A stretch of 64,000 nt of DNA from Balanoglossus misakiensis (GCA_040954595.2 CM082576.2:19654001-19718000), one strand, 5' to 3'. Shown: positions 21,519 to 34,270, numbered from the stretch's first letter. Numbers and translations are program-made. The notes: generated by a model from the sequence alone, not told the origin.

Positions 21519-23871
21519 AAACCAGATATTAACTGAATATGCTCACGTGCAGTACTGTGATTGGTTGACAGAATAACAAGATTAGAAAAACCAGTGTTAA
21601 ACCAATTTGGTTTATAGTGTATATGGTGTAAGGGTTGTGTGTTGCACCATTGTGAAATGTAAACATGTTTGTGGAATTGTTGCCTTGTCAATTTTTGTAA
21701 GGGGTTATGAGTCATGTACCCCATCCTGAACTGCATAAAAAGATAAGTCTATGGAATTCTAAAACTCGTTGATCAAAAATGGCAAGAAATATACCAAAAA
21801 GTATGAATATTTCACCAGATTTCAACAAATCTGATTTCTGTTCATGCCTAAGAACCTCTTTAACAAGTTTCAATAAGGAAGACATTTTGGCAAACAACAG
21901 GTAATTCAGACAAATCTGACTGATATCACATATATGAATTCCCATTCAAAGTTTCCAATCAATTGGACTTGTGGTTTCACTGAAGACTATTTGGCCAAAC
22001 CCTGCAGAATTCCCAAAAAATACAATTATGCAAATTTCTTTACAATTTGATCATATCTGACTGAGATCACCCCTAGAAACCCAAATACAAAGTATCAAAA
22101 CAATTGCACTTACAGTTTCACGGGATTTGATTTTTTGACAAAAACAGGAAATATTGCCCAAAAATGCATTTTTGCAAATTTCACCACCGTTTGCACAAAT
22201 GTGATTCAGGTAAGCCTTATGAACCTCCATACCAAGTTTCCAATCAATTGGACATGTAATTTCAGAGAAGAATTTGTTTAAACAAAACTGCAGAAAATTC
22301 CCCCAAACATTCATAAAAAATAGCAAACGCCAGATACTGACTCCACCTGAACAAAATCATACGAGGTCTTCCCATAGTACTTGCACACCAATGCACGCCA
22401 ATTTTTAACTGAATCTGATCCGCTGTTATTAAGTTTTTCAATTTTGACTATTTGAACATTTTTCCAGTTAATACCAGTATGCATTTTTTCGCAATAACAA
22501 TTTCTATGTACACACTAAATATCAGTAGTTTCAAGTTTTTGATGTTGATGGACATACACATACATACATCAATACATTTAGACGAAACTGATCCATTCAC
22601 AAAATACATAATTCTGTATGAGGCACACATACAGACATACATAGACGACGGACACCAACTTATGCTATAAGCTGACATTGATATACATGTTAGCCAAAAA
22701 CCAAAATCAACCTCAAAATAGACATTAAAATATATTGCACCACCATGAGAAGACAAATTCATTTTTCGACAAATTTTCTGGGGCGTCATTGATATAGCAT
22801 GGCATATTGTCAAAGTACGTAGTCTCTGTGATAAGATTCCATACACACAAAATGGTAACCTTGGAAGTCCAGCTGACGTAGTTATGCAATGGCGTCTCGT
22901 GTATTCCGTCGCCAAAAAATCATCGTAAAATTGATAGTCGGGGTCACAATTCAAGACGACTTTCTCTAAATTCTTTATGAATGGATTAAATTGAAATCGA
23001 AATGTTGACGTATGACGTACGGAATGAGATCTGAACAGACATTCAATGTTATCATTCTCGCTCGATCACATATTGGGTAAGCCATCTAGCAATCGCTATA
23101 TAGTATTGGCGATAACAGACTGTCTATAAACTCACAAAACGGATTTTACTGTTGAGTGTGATCAACCGCCACGTTATTTTTCTCTGAACAATAGACAAAT
23201 AGAAAGCCTGGTGACATTTTGAGATTGACTGCGTGAGGACCACAATATGCGTGAATCATTTACCGTTTGTCTTGATGAATGGGTCACGTCATAGTCATAA
23301 CGCGGATTCGGCTGCACGCCAACTATCCGCCATATTGTCTCCACTAACTTACTCGTAAGTAGTTTCAAACTTCATTTGAAAAGAGTATTCGTCTGACAGT
23401 CCTGTAGATTAACAATTTACGCTCTATGAAGCAACTAAACAACGTTAGCTTCCTTGTGGATTCACGTAGGGAAGTTATTCGTAACGACGGGTACATCGTC
23501 TGAGCATGGACAGAACAACGGCAATATCGCCAGGAATGTCTCATTTCACAGCGCCCTCAAACAGTCGATCTCCTCAAACTATCGTTTCCACTGGTCATAT
23601 ATGCGGCATTAACGAAAGCTAACATAGACAACCATGTAATAGAAAAATTAAAACTTAAATAACTTCAATAATATCAAAGCCACACCCACCAAAACATTTT
23701 CAGTTCTTGCCATATGATATCTGAACCTGTGTACTAAATTTGGTTGAAATCGGTTCAGCGGTTCTTGAGATATCGGGTATACAGACAGACACACACACAC
23801 ATACATACATACACACACACACGCACACAGACATCGCTAAACCATAAGCTCACGTGATTTTCACGTGAGCT
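21519..23871 (+). mobile_element. Helentron-associated (HINE/pearl-like) non-autonomous element
   Basis: The borders come from comparison with the other palindrome arm, where CAAAAATATACTTC runs directly into AAAAATGAAAAA. So 2,353 bp were inserted here without a target-site duplication, as expected for Helitron/Helentron rolling-circle elements. The element has degenerate 130-150-bp modules (words such as CCAATCAATTGGAC, AGTTTC and CCCAAAAA), a (CA/ACAT/ACAG) microsatellite at 23,781-23,833, and a 3' terminal hairpin AGCTCACGTGA-TTTT-CACGTGAGCT at about 23,847-23,871. A matching GCTCACGTG sits 21 bp from the 5' end. This is the build of bivalve pearl/HINE elements. A second tail-like stretch near 22,620-22,680 suggests nesting. 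No Rep/helicase gene is present. Confidence 0.6.
23781..23833. repeat. CA/ACAT microsatellite
   Basis: ACAGACAGACACACACACACATACATAC and further ACAC units, placed just upstream of the terminal hairpin of the HINE-like element, the usual position in such elements. Confidence 0.85.
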
Positions 23872-26399
23872 AAAAATGAAAAAAAATCCATGAGGTCTCA
23901 AAATGAATACACACCAATTTCTAAAGCAATTTGACCAGTTTCCACCAATTTCACATTGGTCCCAGTGGTAGATAGACATATACGAAATGGGAACCAAAGA
24001 ATAAAACACATTTCAAAGATTTAACACATCTTTTTCCTCAAGAGTGTTTTTCAAATCTTCTCCACATCCTTCAAAATCGCCACCATAAAGCCATATTACT
24101 TGTAGTGCTTATGTTTGTCTTATCTAGGTGATGCATACCACTATAGATGTGTACCCTTTGTATAGAGGCAGATTAAACAGGTGTGGTACCTGTTAAATAT
24201 CTGACTTCTTTAAATTACAGCCACAATCGTCTGTCAACAAGATGTTCATGTAGATGTATACCTAGCAGTAAGCTTATTTAGATTGACAAATCTTAGATGA
24301 AAATAATGAAAAAGTGGCACAACCCTTAGGGCTTTAACTAGCAGCTTTATGCCAGATGAGTTCGAGTCTAACGATGTAATGTTGACATTAAGGTTTCATT
24401 GAAATAACTTGGGAACCTCACTACTATTTGAAGCACCAAAGCTGTGAAAAACTTCCTTCTTTCCCTGAGTTTTTTATGAATATGTTCTAATCTGGGACAA
24501 AAATTCGTTGCCAAGTGTCTTGACTCCTTTACCAAATGTCAGGGACCGGATTTTTTTCAGCAAAATTTCAAATAACCTTGGCTGATTTTTTACCTACTTT
24601 CACATATTGGGTAGCATGAAAAAAAGTATGGCTTCCAGAAGGGTTATAGATACAGTGTTTTGTAATAACAAGAATTAACATGAAACTATAATTTCATGGT
24701 TAATTTAGGACCGCCTTAATCTATGGTAACGTCATTAAATATTTGCATATCTAATTGTAGGCTATCCAGTGGAGGGAGAAACCTAAACATGGACAACATT
24801 GGGGTCAAAATTGTTTGACAGAACTTTGGGTGACTTTGGGTAAACCTTGACCAACATTACTATATCTTGGCATCCAGAGCAGATGCAACCTTGACACTTG
24901 GAGTGATGGAAATGCATAATGGAGTATTATGTCTCAGCTAGTCACAGTGCTTTTGCTGTGTTTTATGTCTTTTATTCAGCCAAATTAGATGTTTTTTATT
25001 ACACATTGGCTGTGTTTGCCAGTACTTTTTAGCTGGTCACACTGCCTTAAGACAATGTATTCTCAAAATACCATGCAATCATTATGAAGCATATACAGCA
25101 GACAAAGTTATGGTATGACTGAACTTGCCCTTCTTTGTGACTAAAGCATGACCGGCCTGTCTTAGGTGGCCCCTACCTAGGGGCTTTACCCGTCATTGGC
25201 TCACAGTCTGAGAAATCAGCTCTGCAGGGAAGTTAACGATGTAACCCACCATTAAAGCTTGGATTTCCGCTTTTTGTATCTGATGCCTGGCTGAGGCCTT
25301 CTTAGGATCTACCCAACGCTGAGTAGGCTATCCCGTCATTGGCACACAGTCTCAGGGAGGGAGTCAAAAGTTCAGTATACCAGCAAAGCCTTTATATTGT
25401 CCATTCTTTTTAAGAGAAGGCTGGCTGCTGTAGAAAAATGTTGATCTCAAATGTATCATGTCCAAAAAAAGGCAGACTTCCAGCCCTATTGGTTAGGCTG
25501 GCATTAGGTATGTACATAATTAATGAGACAAGACATAATATTCCATTACATAGTTCCATAACTCCAAGTGTCAAGGATGTATCTGTGCCGGATGCCAAGA
25601 TATAGGAATGTAGGTCAAAGTTTGCCCAAGACCACCCAAAAGTTTGTCAAAAGATTTTGACCCCAGAGTTGTCCATGTCCAGGTTACCACATCCTCTAGA
25701 ATAAGATATGCACATATTTAATGAGGTTACCATAGCTCAAGGGGGTCTTTAATTAACCATCAACATTTAGTTTCATATTAATGCATGTTAATATAATACA
25801 CTGTATCTATAACCCTACTGGTAAGCCTAGAATTAGGTACATGCGAAAGTTTTTGACAAGATAGATAAGTTGTAAAATATGTACATGAACCTGACAATTG
25901 ACTTAAAATAACATAAGGCAGACTTGATACTTATCGGAGATAGATACTAATAACAACAGTGATGTTAATTACACCGGGAATGTTTGTCTTATTATAGCTA
26001 CATGTAAAAGACTGCTTGAGGTAATGTAATTAAAGTGACCACTTGCGATTCACCTTCAAAGTGCTATGCAAGTCTACGGTACATTGTTTTTCCAATGATT
26101 GGACAAAGGATATTCATAATGTGTAATTAAGGCTGGATAGCATTTTCAATGTAATAAGCCCTGCCTTCACTATAATCTTACGCCAAATCAACATTGTTCA
26201 GTTTATGTTAATAATTTCACTAAGGGACACTTGTTACATCAAATTTCCCAGCAAGGGGTGTCAGATTATTGGGCAAGTGGCATGCATGACACTAGACGAT
26301 ACTTTTGGAAGCAAAGCGGACAGAACACGGCTGGATATAGACTAGGTAATTCTGAATGTGACCATGAACTGTACCACAGACTCTGTATTGTATGTTTCT

Positions 26400-27480
26400 G
26401 AAGAATCCCATTTAACCCAGACATCAACATACTTCAACCTTGTAAGAAGTAGAACATACATGATTTACTAGTAAATATTTGCTAGGTTATTACACACTTT
26501 GGATTACACAAAAATAGGTGTGTACACCGCTGTGACATTGCCAAGCAGATATGACCTACCAGGTAACCTAATACAATTTCACAGGAATCGGAGTATTTTC
26601 AGTGAAAACAACATTTCTTCAACAATGACAAAAACTGCCTCAACCACAAAAATTCAGATATCAACAAATCCAACAATATCTCACTTCAATCACCACAAGG
26701 AACATGCCTACCAAAATTGAAAGCAATTTGACATGCGGTTTCAAAGAATACAAATTGCAAAAATTGCCTCAAGACCACAAATATGCAAATTTCACCAAAA
26801 TGATATACAACATTACTTGGGTTACCTCATGGAACAAGCAAACCAAAATTTAAATGCAACCTGACCTGACATGGAGTTTCAGAGAAAATGATTTTTGACC
26901 AAAAATGACAAAATTACATTTCCCAAAAATTACAAATTTTGCCACAATTTAAACAATACTAACAAAGATTACCTATAGGAAATAGCTTACTAAATTCTAG
27001 ATACAATTCACGATATTAGCTGAAAGTATATCAGGCGTGACATAAGCTACATGCATACAAATGTTCAAAGCAATCTGACCAGTTGTTGAGTTTCTGAGTT
27101 TTGATCAATTTCACATTGCTCCAGGTAATTAGCATATTTCATTTGAACAGGCGTGCCTGCATCTAAAAACCCAATATCAAGACTTACCACACAGACTCTG
27201 TATTGTATGTTTCTGGAGTAATCAAATAAAACCAATCATGAAAATACTTCAACCTTCTTAATATGAACAAAATCCTATTTACAGGCTGGCCTACATCTAC
27301 ACACCAAATATCAAGGGGATACGCGAAGGGGTTTTCAAGTTTTTGATGTGGACAGACATACATACATCCATACATACTACATACACACATACAGAGGCAA
27401 CTGACTGGTCAGAAGGCATGAGCAAAAATGCAGGAAATCAATGTTGTGACACTGGTAGTAGGCCTTAATGTATACAATAT
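26400..27480 (-). repeat. Module array of about 130-bp degenerate units, left-arm copy
   Basis: Inverted counterpart of 37.75-38.76 kb. Units repeat the theme of GACTGCTTT..AATTTTGG..TGC and TTCT(C)AGAAACT at a spacing of 127-133 bp, clearest in the right-arm copy at 38,307, 38,440 and 38,567. A microsatellite of the ACATACAT type (about 27,355-27,395) matches the (TATG)n at 37,758 in inverted form. The build is again pearl/HINE-like. No coding sense was found. Confidence 0.55.
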
Positions 27481-29264
27481 CAAGACAGTTTATTTAACAT
27501 GAAGTTTGATATGTTCATAATCATTCAGAGCTAAGCATATTTTGAAATTGTAAAATTAATATTAATCACATGAAAACTGACAGCATGCTTTCATTTGGGA
27601 ATTTAGGTATTGTAATTAACACTAACAGTCATGAAACTATTGAATCGTCAATAAAATCATACAGTAGAAATTAATGGGTTTTCTATTTGTATGCGATATG
27701 AAAATGCAACTTGTGGTCCTTCGGCCAGTAAGAGGCATCAGATAATATTGTAAGACCCAGTTGCCCAATTGATTAGACCTACATGTATGCGCTGTGTGAA
27801 GCGCAAGTTATGGCAACTGAATTCACAGGACACTGAAGAAAGTGGAATCACTCAAGGTACATATGTATACATGTAGGCTAACAATCACAACACAGAGAAT
27901 AGTTCTCCATATTCATTTTTAATACGATAAGATTCACTGAATTGGCGCATCCATGGGCAGGCAAGGTTAGTTCCAACTCAGTTTGCAAATCAGGCCCATG
28001 TATCTTGTTCCCTGAGACTGTCTGCTTCTAATAATAGCTGTAAGAACATAATCGTTGACCGAATGGTTGGTTCAATTTTGCAACATTTTATGATTTCAAG
28101 CTGTGCAATATTTGCAACTCAGTTTCAACTTTGGTTGGAGGGATGAGGATGAAGCAATTTCACTGACAAAATAGCACTACTAACTGACGTCAATATTTGT
28201 TCAAAGTTAAATGCATTGCTATCAGAAAAATGTATACTAAAAGTTTCGTATGTGAATAATAACACTTTTTCGTATAACTGCAAACCCTGTCACAGTTGTG
28301 AAATTCTAAGAAAATTCATTCATTAGGTAGAATTCGTGCTTTATGAATTCTTAAACAAACTTAGTCATGAAACCTAAATGGTTACCTTACACATGTTGAG
28401 GCTCGACTTCTGTGATATGATAGTCTTTAATTAATGTGTATGTGATTCCATAAAAATCCATATGATTACCTGAACATACAAAATAAATTAAAAATAAATA
28501 CATAAATTAAAAATAAATAAGTATCTCATACATATGCATAAGTGCTTGTGAGAAATATATCATATATCTAAATAAACCTGTCATTTATTGACCTCATTTT
28601 CCCAGTAAACCAAAGGACTAAATTGCACTTTAATATTACAGCTTCATTTCAATGCAACAGGTACACTACATCATAAGGGAACAAATATGCCAGCTCAACA
28701 TTTATATAAACAGTGTCAAAATATAAGTGGCTACAAAAGCTTGTGTCCCTTCAATCCATTCTCCCACTCAGGTCAAACGTGTTACATATTAAAATTGCAA
28801 TGTGCATAATATACAATTAGTCTTTTGTAAATTCAGACTGAGAAAATATGACTGATAAACATTATCTGGCACATGTTGGTGAATGGCTGGCGTTGATGTT
28901 GTGGGTTGAAATCCGAACTATGATTATCGCGGGTACAAATCACATTTATTTTCTCAGAGACAACACGTTTGCAACTTCGGGACAGAAAGGTGAAAACGAA
29001 CGTCATTAGTTCTTGGGAAAAAACTCTGAAATCAATTTCGGTGAGGTCAAATGTGTTCCAAAGGCAAACCGTTTCTGGTAAACAAATCAATGGCAAATAG
29101 TTACTTCGGCGACTTACCAATCAATCAACATGGCTGCCAAATCGTTGGATATCCCGGTTTCATCTCGCGATCATTCTATCTTCCGATATGGCGTTGCTTG
29201 GTTAAATTCGCCTCTTCTTTGCCGACATAGTCGGGCGACAGCGGTCCAGAAGCATATACAGCGA

Positions 29265-29273
29265 CGCCATCTT
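29265..29273 (+). promoter_or_regulatory. YY1-like site at the inner end of the left arm
   Basis: CGCCATCTT matches the YY1 core. It is also conserved, inverted, in both right-arm copies (near 35,670 and 42,617), where it reads AAGATGGCG. It may mark an old promoter or translation start shared by the arms. No gene could be built from it. Confidence 0.3.
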
Positions 29274-29309
29274 GTTTACAATGTGAAGTATCAACTGCGC
29301 ATGCTCAAT

Positions 29310-29782
29310 GGTTGTTGATTGGAAAGTGGGCAGAGCCTGCAAGATCCAGGGTTCGCTTGACCGGCCAAACGCGGTTATTCTCCCTAGACCAAATCATTTA
29401 AGCGTCAGGCGTAATACATCACATAATTGACTGGAAAACTAAACAGTCTTCCACCTATATATCAACACAGTTTATTAAACCAGCACCCGCGCAAATATTC
29501 ACAAGTATATGATTAAAATTGATGAAATCATTAATCGCACGGTTACAGCTGTCATAGTTTCTAATAATATTATTCACTGGTAGCGCTGACATACCATGTT
29601 GAAACTTGTCGCGGAAAACAAGATAATTGATCTTACGGTGTCATTTGTTTTTAAAAAGTGCTTAATAACTATTGATCCCATTGATATATTTTTTCCATAT
29701 TTATATATTTTTCGCAAATTTTGACTGCTTGGGCTACTAATAGCATGGTGATCACAATGGATTTACCACCTCCCAGCTGCGT
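29310..29782. other. Start of the palindrome spacer, upstream region of the small secreted-protein gene
   Basis: About 470 bp of AT-rich DNA with no ORF or repeat recognised. It precedes the TATA box at 29,783, so it is the likely promoter-proximal region. Confidence 0.5.
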
Positions 29783-29790
29783 TATAAAAG
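29783..29790 (+). promoter_or_regulatory. TATA box of the secreted-protein candidate
   Basis: TATAAAAG lies 52 bp before the first ATG (29,842) and in a suitable place for transcription to start near 29,813-29,818. The surrounding CAGCTGCGTTATAAAAG is GC-richer than its flanks, as in core promoters. Confidence 0.55.
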
Positions 29791-29841
29791 AATGCCTATT
29801 CTGTGGACACTAGCCTCATCGAAGACCGAACGTGTTCATCG

Positions 29842-32034
29842 ATGTTTCCATTCATGGCGAACTCCAATGCAGGCGTCGCAGTCATTCTGGCTTTCACGCT
29901 GTGGGCACCTCTGGTGACAGCAATTCCCAACAAGTTGCGGGTAAGTAATCACACAACCTATATGAGTGAAAGTTTCTTGTCATTTTCGCAACGTCAAGGT
30001 TGATATTCTCTTCTTGGATCGAAAATGTGTGACACAACAAATGAATCTGCGTGGCAGGGTCGGCTGTGTCTTTTGCTTCGAGGCATAGTCGTCAGACACA
30101 CATCCCTAACACGCGAAGCCAGCTTATCCTTTGATCAAATGGCAGCGCTATTCTAAATATTTTACAGCATGCCCTAAAGGACAAACACGTGCCGCTGGAA
30201 GAGGCCAACACTCAGCAGAGACGGCAAGATGTTAACGGAGGTGAGCCCCAACAATAAATTAATATTGTTCCTTTTATTTAGAAAACGCCGCATAATTAGC
30301 CAACCAATCATGGTTATGAGAAACCTCCAAAATACAATGTATCGATATTTACTGCATCTGTTCATACTTCGCCCGCGCTTTAAAAACCCTATAGCTGCTA
30401 AAATTGGCATATTTTTTTCCAGAGTAAAATACTTCATATGTATATTCCCTATTCCCTAAAATCTTCACCCGTGACCATTGAGCCATATTACTTGCATTTG
30501 CATTGGTTTGTCATAACTTGGCGTCGCATTTCACGATAGCTGCTTAGCTGCTATTGTTTGTATGAAGGCTGATTAAATCGGTGAGGCACCGTTTTAATAC
30601 ATAGCATGTTCCAATTGCAACATGCAGTCACAATCGGGCATCGATAAGATGTTTATGTATACCTATCAGTAAGCTTATTTTGATGAACCAATTTAAGTTG
30701 GAAAATAAAATCATGAAAATAATGCTAAAAGTGGCAGCTTTGGAGGCTTTAAACTACAGTTCTCCCAAATTGTCTTGACTAAATGACATACATGTGGTCA
30801 AAAGTTCTGACTGCAGAAGAGGTTGCAGCTGTGAGGGGGACTGTTCAATTGGAGGAAATATATTTACAAGGAATAAAGACAATATTGAAATGGCAGCAGA
30901 AATAGTTCCTACTGAAAAGAATGCTATCTGCAGTGAGTATCACAACTTTAAAATGAAAGATTTTGCAAATTTAAAAAAAATATTGAGTGTTTTGACATGC
31001 GTCAGTGGTCAGTAACACACAAGCTGCATGATAAGAGGGTCACGAGAAATTGTAAGCCGCAATGTATAATGGATTAACTCCATGACCTATGCGACCTACG
31101 AACTGTGACGTACAGAATTTATTTCTACGTGTAATGCGGTCTGCGGCAGTGAGCCACAGACCGCATTGCGAGAGCAGTGAGAATTCACCACAATGCAAAC
31201 TTTCTGAACGTAGGTTGATCTTCGAATGAAATATTACCTTGTCACCAGTTTTCCACATGGCTACACTGTAAAATTGGGTGACGTGTTCGTTCACAAGTGG
31301 AATAATTGTGAGTAGTAAAGCACGCGAAGTTAAGCAACGAGCACGTTTTGAAATGCGCGCAGATGATCCCAGTTTAGCAAATTCAGGCCATTGCGTGCAT
31401 GCAAAATAAAATAATACTGTACCGGGGGTGAGCCTACTTTCTTTCCATACAGATACACGTATATGTTGGTTAAGGTATGTGACAAACAGTTTTCATGTAA
31501 CAGCCAGTGATGCTGACCATAAAACCAGCGCAGCTGATGCTTTCATCTACAATTTGCAACATGGACGTTTGTGTCTCTGCATGTGTCGTGCATGTTACTG
31601 CTGAACAAAAAAGATATGCGGGCACCACAGGCTGGCGAAAGCGGTGCTCACGTGCTCTGCAAGCTGATGCTGTCACTAAATTGGCAAAGTATTGTACACA
31701 TGGAGGAGTTTCTTGAGCTGTCTGTTGTATAAATGTCGGTTGTGAGTACATTATTTTTTATTTTATTTTAATAATTTTCAAAGCCCCTATGATTGAAGCA
31801 TATTATTACGACTCATCCGTTCATCATTCATTCATTCATTCATTCATTCATTCATTCATTCATTCATTCATTCATTCATTCATTCATTCATTCATCCATT
31901 CAGTCAGTCACTGTACCAATTGAAGACGCCCTTGTATAGGAGAATTTAGCTATGTACTGACTGTCTTTTCATTTTTTCTTCATCCTATAGAATCTACCGA
32001 CCTGGTCGCTGTCAATAACAATTCAACTCCTTAA
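29842..32034 (+). CDS. Candidate three-exon gene for a 71-aa secreted peptide precursor
   Basis: Exon 1 (29,842-29,940, 33 codons) encodes a clear signal peptide: hydrophobic core AGVAVILAFTLWAPLVTA (residues 10-27), with VTA at -3 to -1 and likely cleavage after A27. It ends at a perfect donor (CGG then GTAAGT), phase 0. Exon 2 (30,168-30,240) follows acceptor TATTTTACAG and ends GGAG then GTGAGC, phase 1. It encodes HALKDKHVPLEEANTQQRRQ plus DVNG, with a dibasic RR (residues 51-52) that could be a processing site. The best exon 3 (31,991-32,034) follows a long pyrimidine tract (TTTTCATTTTTTCTTCATCCTATAG) and adds ESTDLVAVNNNSTP and a stop. AATAAA follows at 32,304. A TATA box precedes it. 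No homologue is recognised. An alternative last exon at 31,504 is described separately. Only exon 3 lies inside the tandemly duplicated unit. Confidence 0.5.
30794..31015 (+). other. Unassigned short ORF in the duplicated unit
   Basis: A 73-codon frame containing SSDCRRGCSCEGDCSIGGN, repeated unchanged at 39,569-39,790. There is no splice or promoter context that favours it, and the recent duplication explains the conservation. It is listed only because it has five cysteines in a small space; probably non-coding. Confidence 0.15.
31825..31900. repeat. (ATTC)n microsatellite, first copy
   Basis: About 18 ATTC units ending ATCCATTCAGTCAGTCACTG. The equivalent tract in copy 2 is about 40% longer and has one interruption (ATTAATTC). 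Open frames in it encode only IHSF repeats and are not genes. Confidence 0.95.
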
Positions 32035-32303
32035 ACATCCTGTGTGTGTGAAGTCTATGAACACTGGCCATGCATTTCAATTCAAGGACAAAATGAATGC
32101 GCAATATTTCGTTTTATCGAGAGTAATGTGCAGTGATTAAATTTGCTAGGGCTCTCTTAGCAGATTTGGAGTTAGTCATTTTGGTAGAAACTTTTCGAGA
32201 TGGGAAATCTTTGGTCATCTAACCAAGTTATTTGTATTTTTGTTATATAAGACAGAGTCATTTCTATATCATAGATGCAAGTTTAATTTATAACATGCAT
32301 TTG

Positions 32304-32309
32304 AATAAA
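32304..32309 (+). terminator. Poly(A) signal after exon 3 of the secreted-protein candidate
   Basis: AATAAA in TTGAATAAAATATTTTTTTT, 270 bp after the stop codon. A second copy of the same phrase lies at about 32,342. It is repeated in the second duplicate near 41,114. Confidence 0.4.
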
Positions 32310-32407
32310 ATATTTTTTTTTAAATATCACCACATGAATTTGAATAAAATATTTTTTTTAAATATCACCAGATTGAAATCTTTGGAAGTTTGCACTTAGA
32401 GGGATGG

Positions 32408-34270
32408 CATGGCAGTTTTCCACTGTTCATATTACAAAGAATTTGGCGTCACGTGTAGATTTCATGAGTGTTCGAGTTTTGCTCTTCCCAGCCTCGTACC
32501 CACAATCCTCTGATACTTACACTTACGTCAGTTCTATAGCCGCTGACCCACTAGATTCTCCTTATGAATTGCCCAAATTATTTTTTGGTATAGTTTTGAT
32601 AGTTAGTGCACGGAAACTTTTGATCGATTCACGAAATTCAAAATATGTTACATCACAAACCTCATAAAAAGGAGGCTAGAGTAGCCTGTTTGTTTTCAGG
32701 TAATTTTACAATTACCTCAATTACCTTTTTTGGAGGGAGGGGGTTAAGAAAACATACAGATTGAAATAACAAGGAAGTGGTATATCAAACCGAAACCTTA
32801 TCTCAATCGTGATTCTAGAGTGTTTCCATGTCATGTGACATCCACAAAAATGTGGTATTATCTTGAAAAGAGTCCCGATTTCCCAAACTGGTTTTGCGAA
32901 TGTACTTCACTTTGGAGCAATGCATGAGTACATTCGTAGAAAGATATTGCTCCACTATTTACTGACACTCCTCTTGTACTGCAAATATTACTGCATTCTG
33001 TCAGGGCAAGACAAAAGACACAGCAGAACTGCCAGAATTAAAACAGACAACTGGCAATTTCAATAAAACATGTAATAACAAATATATGTAACATTGAATG
33101 AGGTGTCCATACAGCTTGGTCATTTAAAGACCTCCAGTCATTGTGACAATGCATAAATATTTATGTACACCATATTAAAAATTAGTTCAGGCATACCTTA
33201 TACATGTATGTTTTTGACTGACCATATCCTCAGCACGCCCTTTTTTTCAAAAAGACTATCATTATTCTCTGCCAGGCAGAGAGTTGCCGCTTTCTTGTTA
33301 ACAATAATATACTATTATAACATTGCATAGATTCCTGTTTGTTTCTGTCCATATCTCACAAACTGTGGTGTGCATACTGTTGAAATGACCTCAAGAAGAA
33401 AATGCCAAATGGAAAAATATTTGACATACTAACCTGTATGATAATGTTATACGGTACAATATATTTAACGGTTCCAATCCAATGTTGAGAACTAACAAAA
33501 CAATTTGAGCAGAATTCATTTAAAATTAATTGCAGTTCCGTTTCACCGCATTTCATAGGATGCTGGCTAAAATTCATACTATGGTGGATTACCTGTTATG
33601 CATTTCTTTCCCTATTTCGTCTGGCAGATTTGAGTTTGACAAGCTGTCATTTTCCTTTCAGCTCCGCAAAATTGATGGATTTACTTTGACAGCACACAGA
33701 CTGTCCATTTGTCATCGGAGATACAAGCAGCATCAGTTGCTGAACAGCTTGCAGCAGTGTTGGAAAAGAGTACACAACACTAACTTGCAAGAGTGCTTTG
33801 GCCCTTTCTTCACACTGTCCGAAACTTGTTGTGTTACATCATTGCTTAATGAATAAGAAATACACAGGTATTTAGCGTTCTATTCAATACCTACAATAGA
33901 TAAAAGGGTGTCGGTCTGTATGCGACAATCTTCAATGTTCTTATGAGCACAAGGCTTTATTCAGGGAACGTTTTACAGTAAGAATTATATGATATAAACT
34001 GAATAAGTTTGTTGTCTGTCAACTCTTCTGTCTTTGTCTTACCGATACGGTTCTAACCGCAAACACTGAGGCTTCTCTGCTCGTACACAGTATAAATCAA
34101 TGGATGATAAAATGCGCCCTCTTTTGGTGAACTCTTCCTACCGCCCGACCTTCTACCTTACATTAAGGCATGTAGGGCGGTCAGGTAGATGGCAGTGTAT
34201 TGCAAGCGTCTCTTGCATATTTTTTTCCGCCAGGAATGGCATACATTCCTTTTTGGCGACACCACAACTG
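32408..34270. other. 1,863-bp block present only in the first duplicate
   Basis: Copy 2 joins GGGATGG directly to CTGGAACTTCTCG (41,217/41,218); here 1,863 bp lie between. The ends (CATGGCAG and CACAACTG) form no inverted repeat, and there is no target duplication, so a deletion in copy 2 is more likely than an insertion here. Inside, a strong acceptor (CATTTTCCTTTCAG ending at 33,660) leads a phase-0 frame of 65 codons ending in CCVTSLLNE at 33,856. It could be an exon, but no partner or homologue is known. Confidence 0.6.

Larger units (their letters stand above)
18110..29309 (+). repeat. Left arm of a large palindrome (about 8 kb net of insertions)
   Basis: This arm pairs inverted with 47,268-52,738 and 35,633-38,834 in strict reverse order. 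Pairs include 18.11-18.43 with 52.43-52.74, 18.83-19.20 with 51.3-52.1, 19.21-19.55 with 50.87-51.24, 20.40-20.94 with 50.34-50.87, 21.24-21.52 with 49.77-50.00, 23.87-26.34 with 47.27-49.7, 26.35-27.49 with 37.7-38.83, and 27.96-29.31 with 35.63-36.76. Identity looks like 80-93%, highest at the inner end. Two insertions (19,562-20,394 and 21,519-23,871) are absent from the other arm. No long ORF is conserved between arms. Confidence 0.85.

Noticed and set aside
29130-29318. 62-codon frame starting MAAKSLDIPVSSRDHS, with similar frames in the right arms
   Set aside because: The right-arm copies have a stop after the third codon, differences are not codon-biased, and the opposite strand is also open for 22 codons. 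Similarity is explained by the inverted duplication.
30827-30940. Short reading VLTAEEVAAVRGTVQL recalling a globin start
   Set aside because: The frame ends after 37 codons with no splice site or further globin sequence; chance.
33530-33856. 108-codon frame as a standalone gene
   Set aside because: Its second half begins at a strong splice acceptor, so if real it is an exon and not a full ORF; no homologue or partner exon could be shown.
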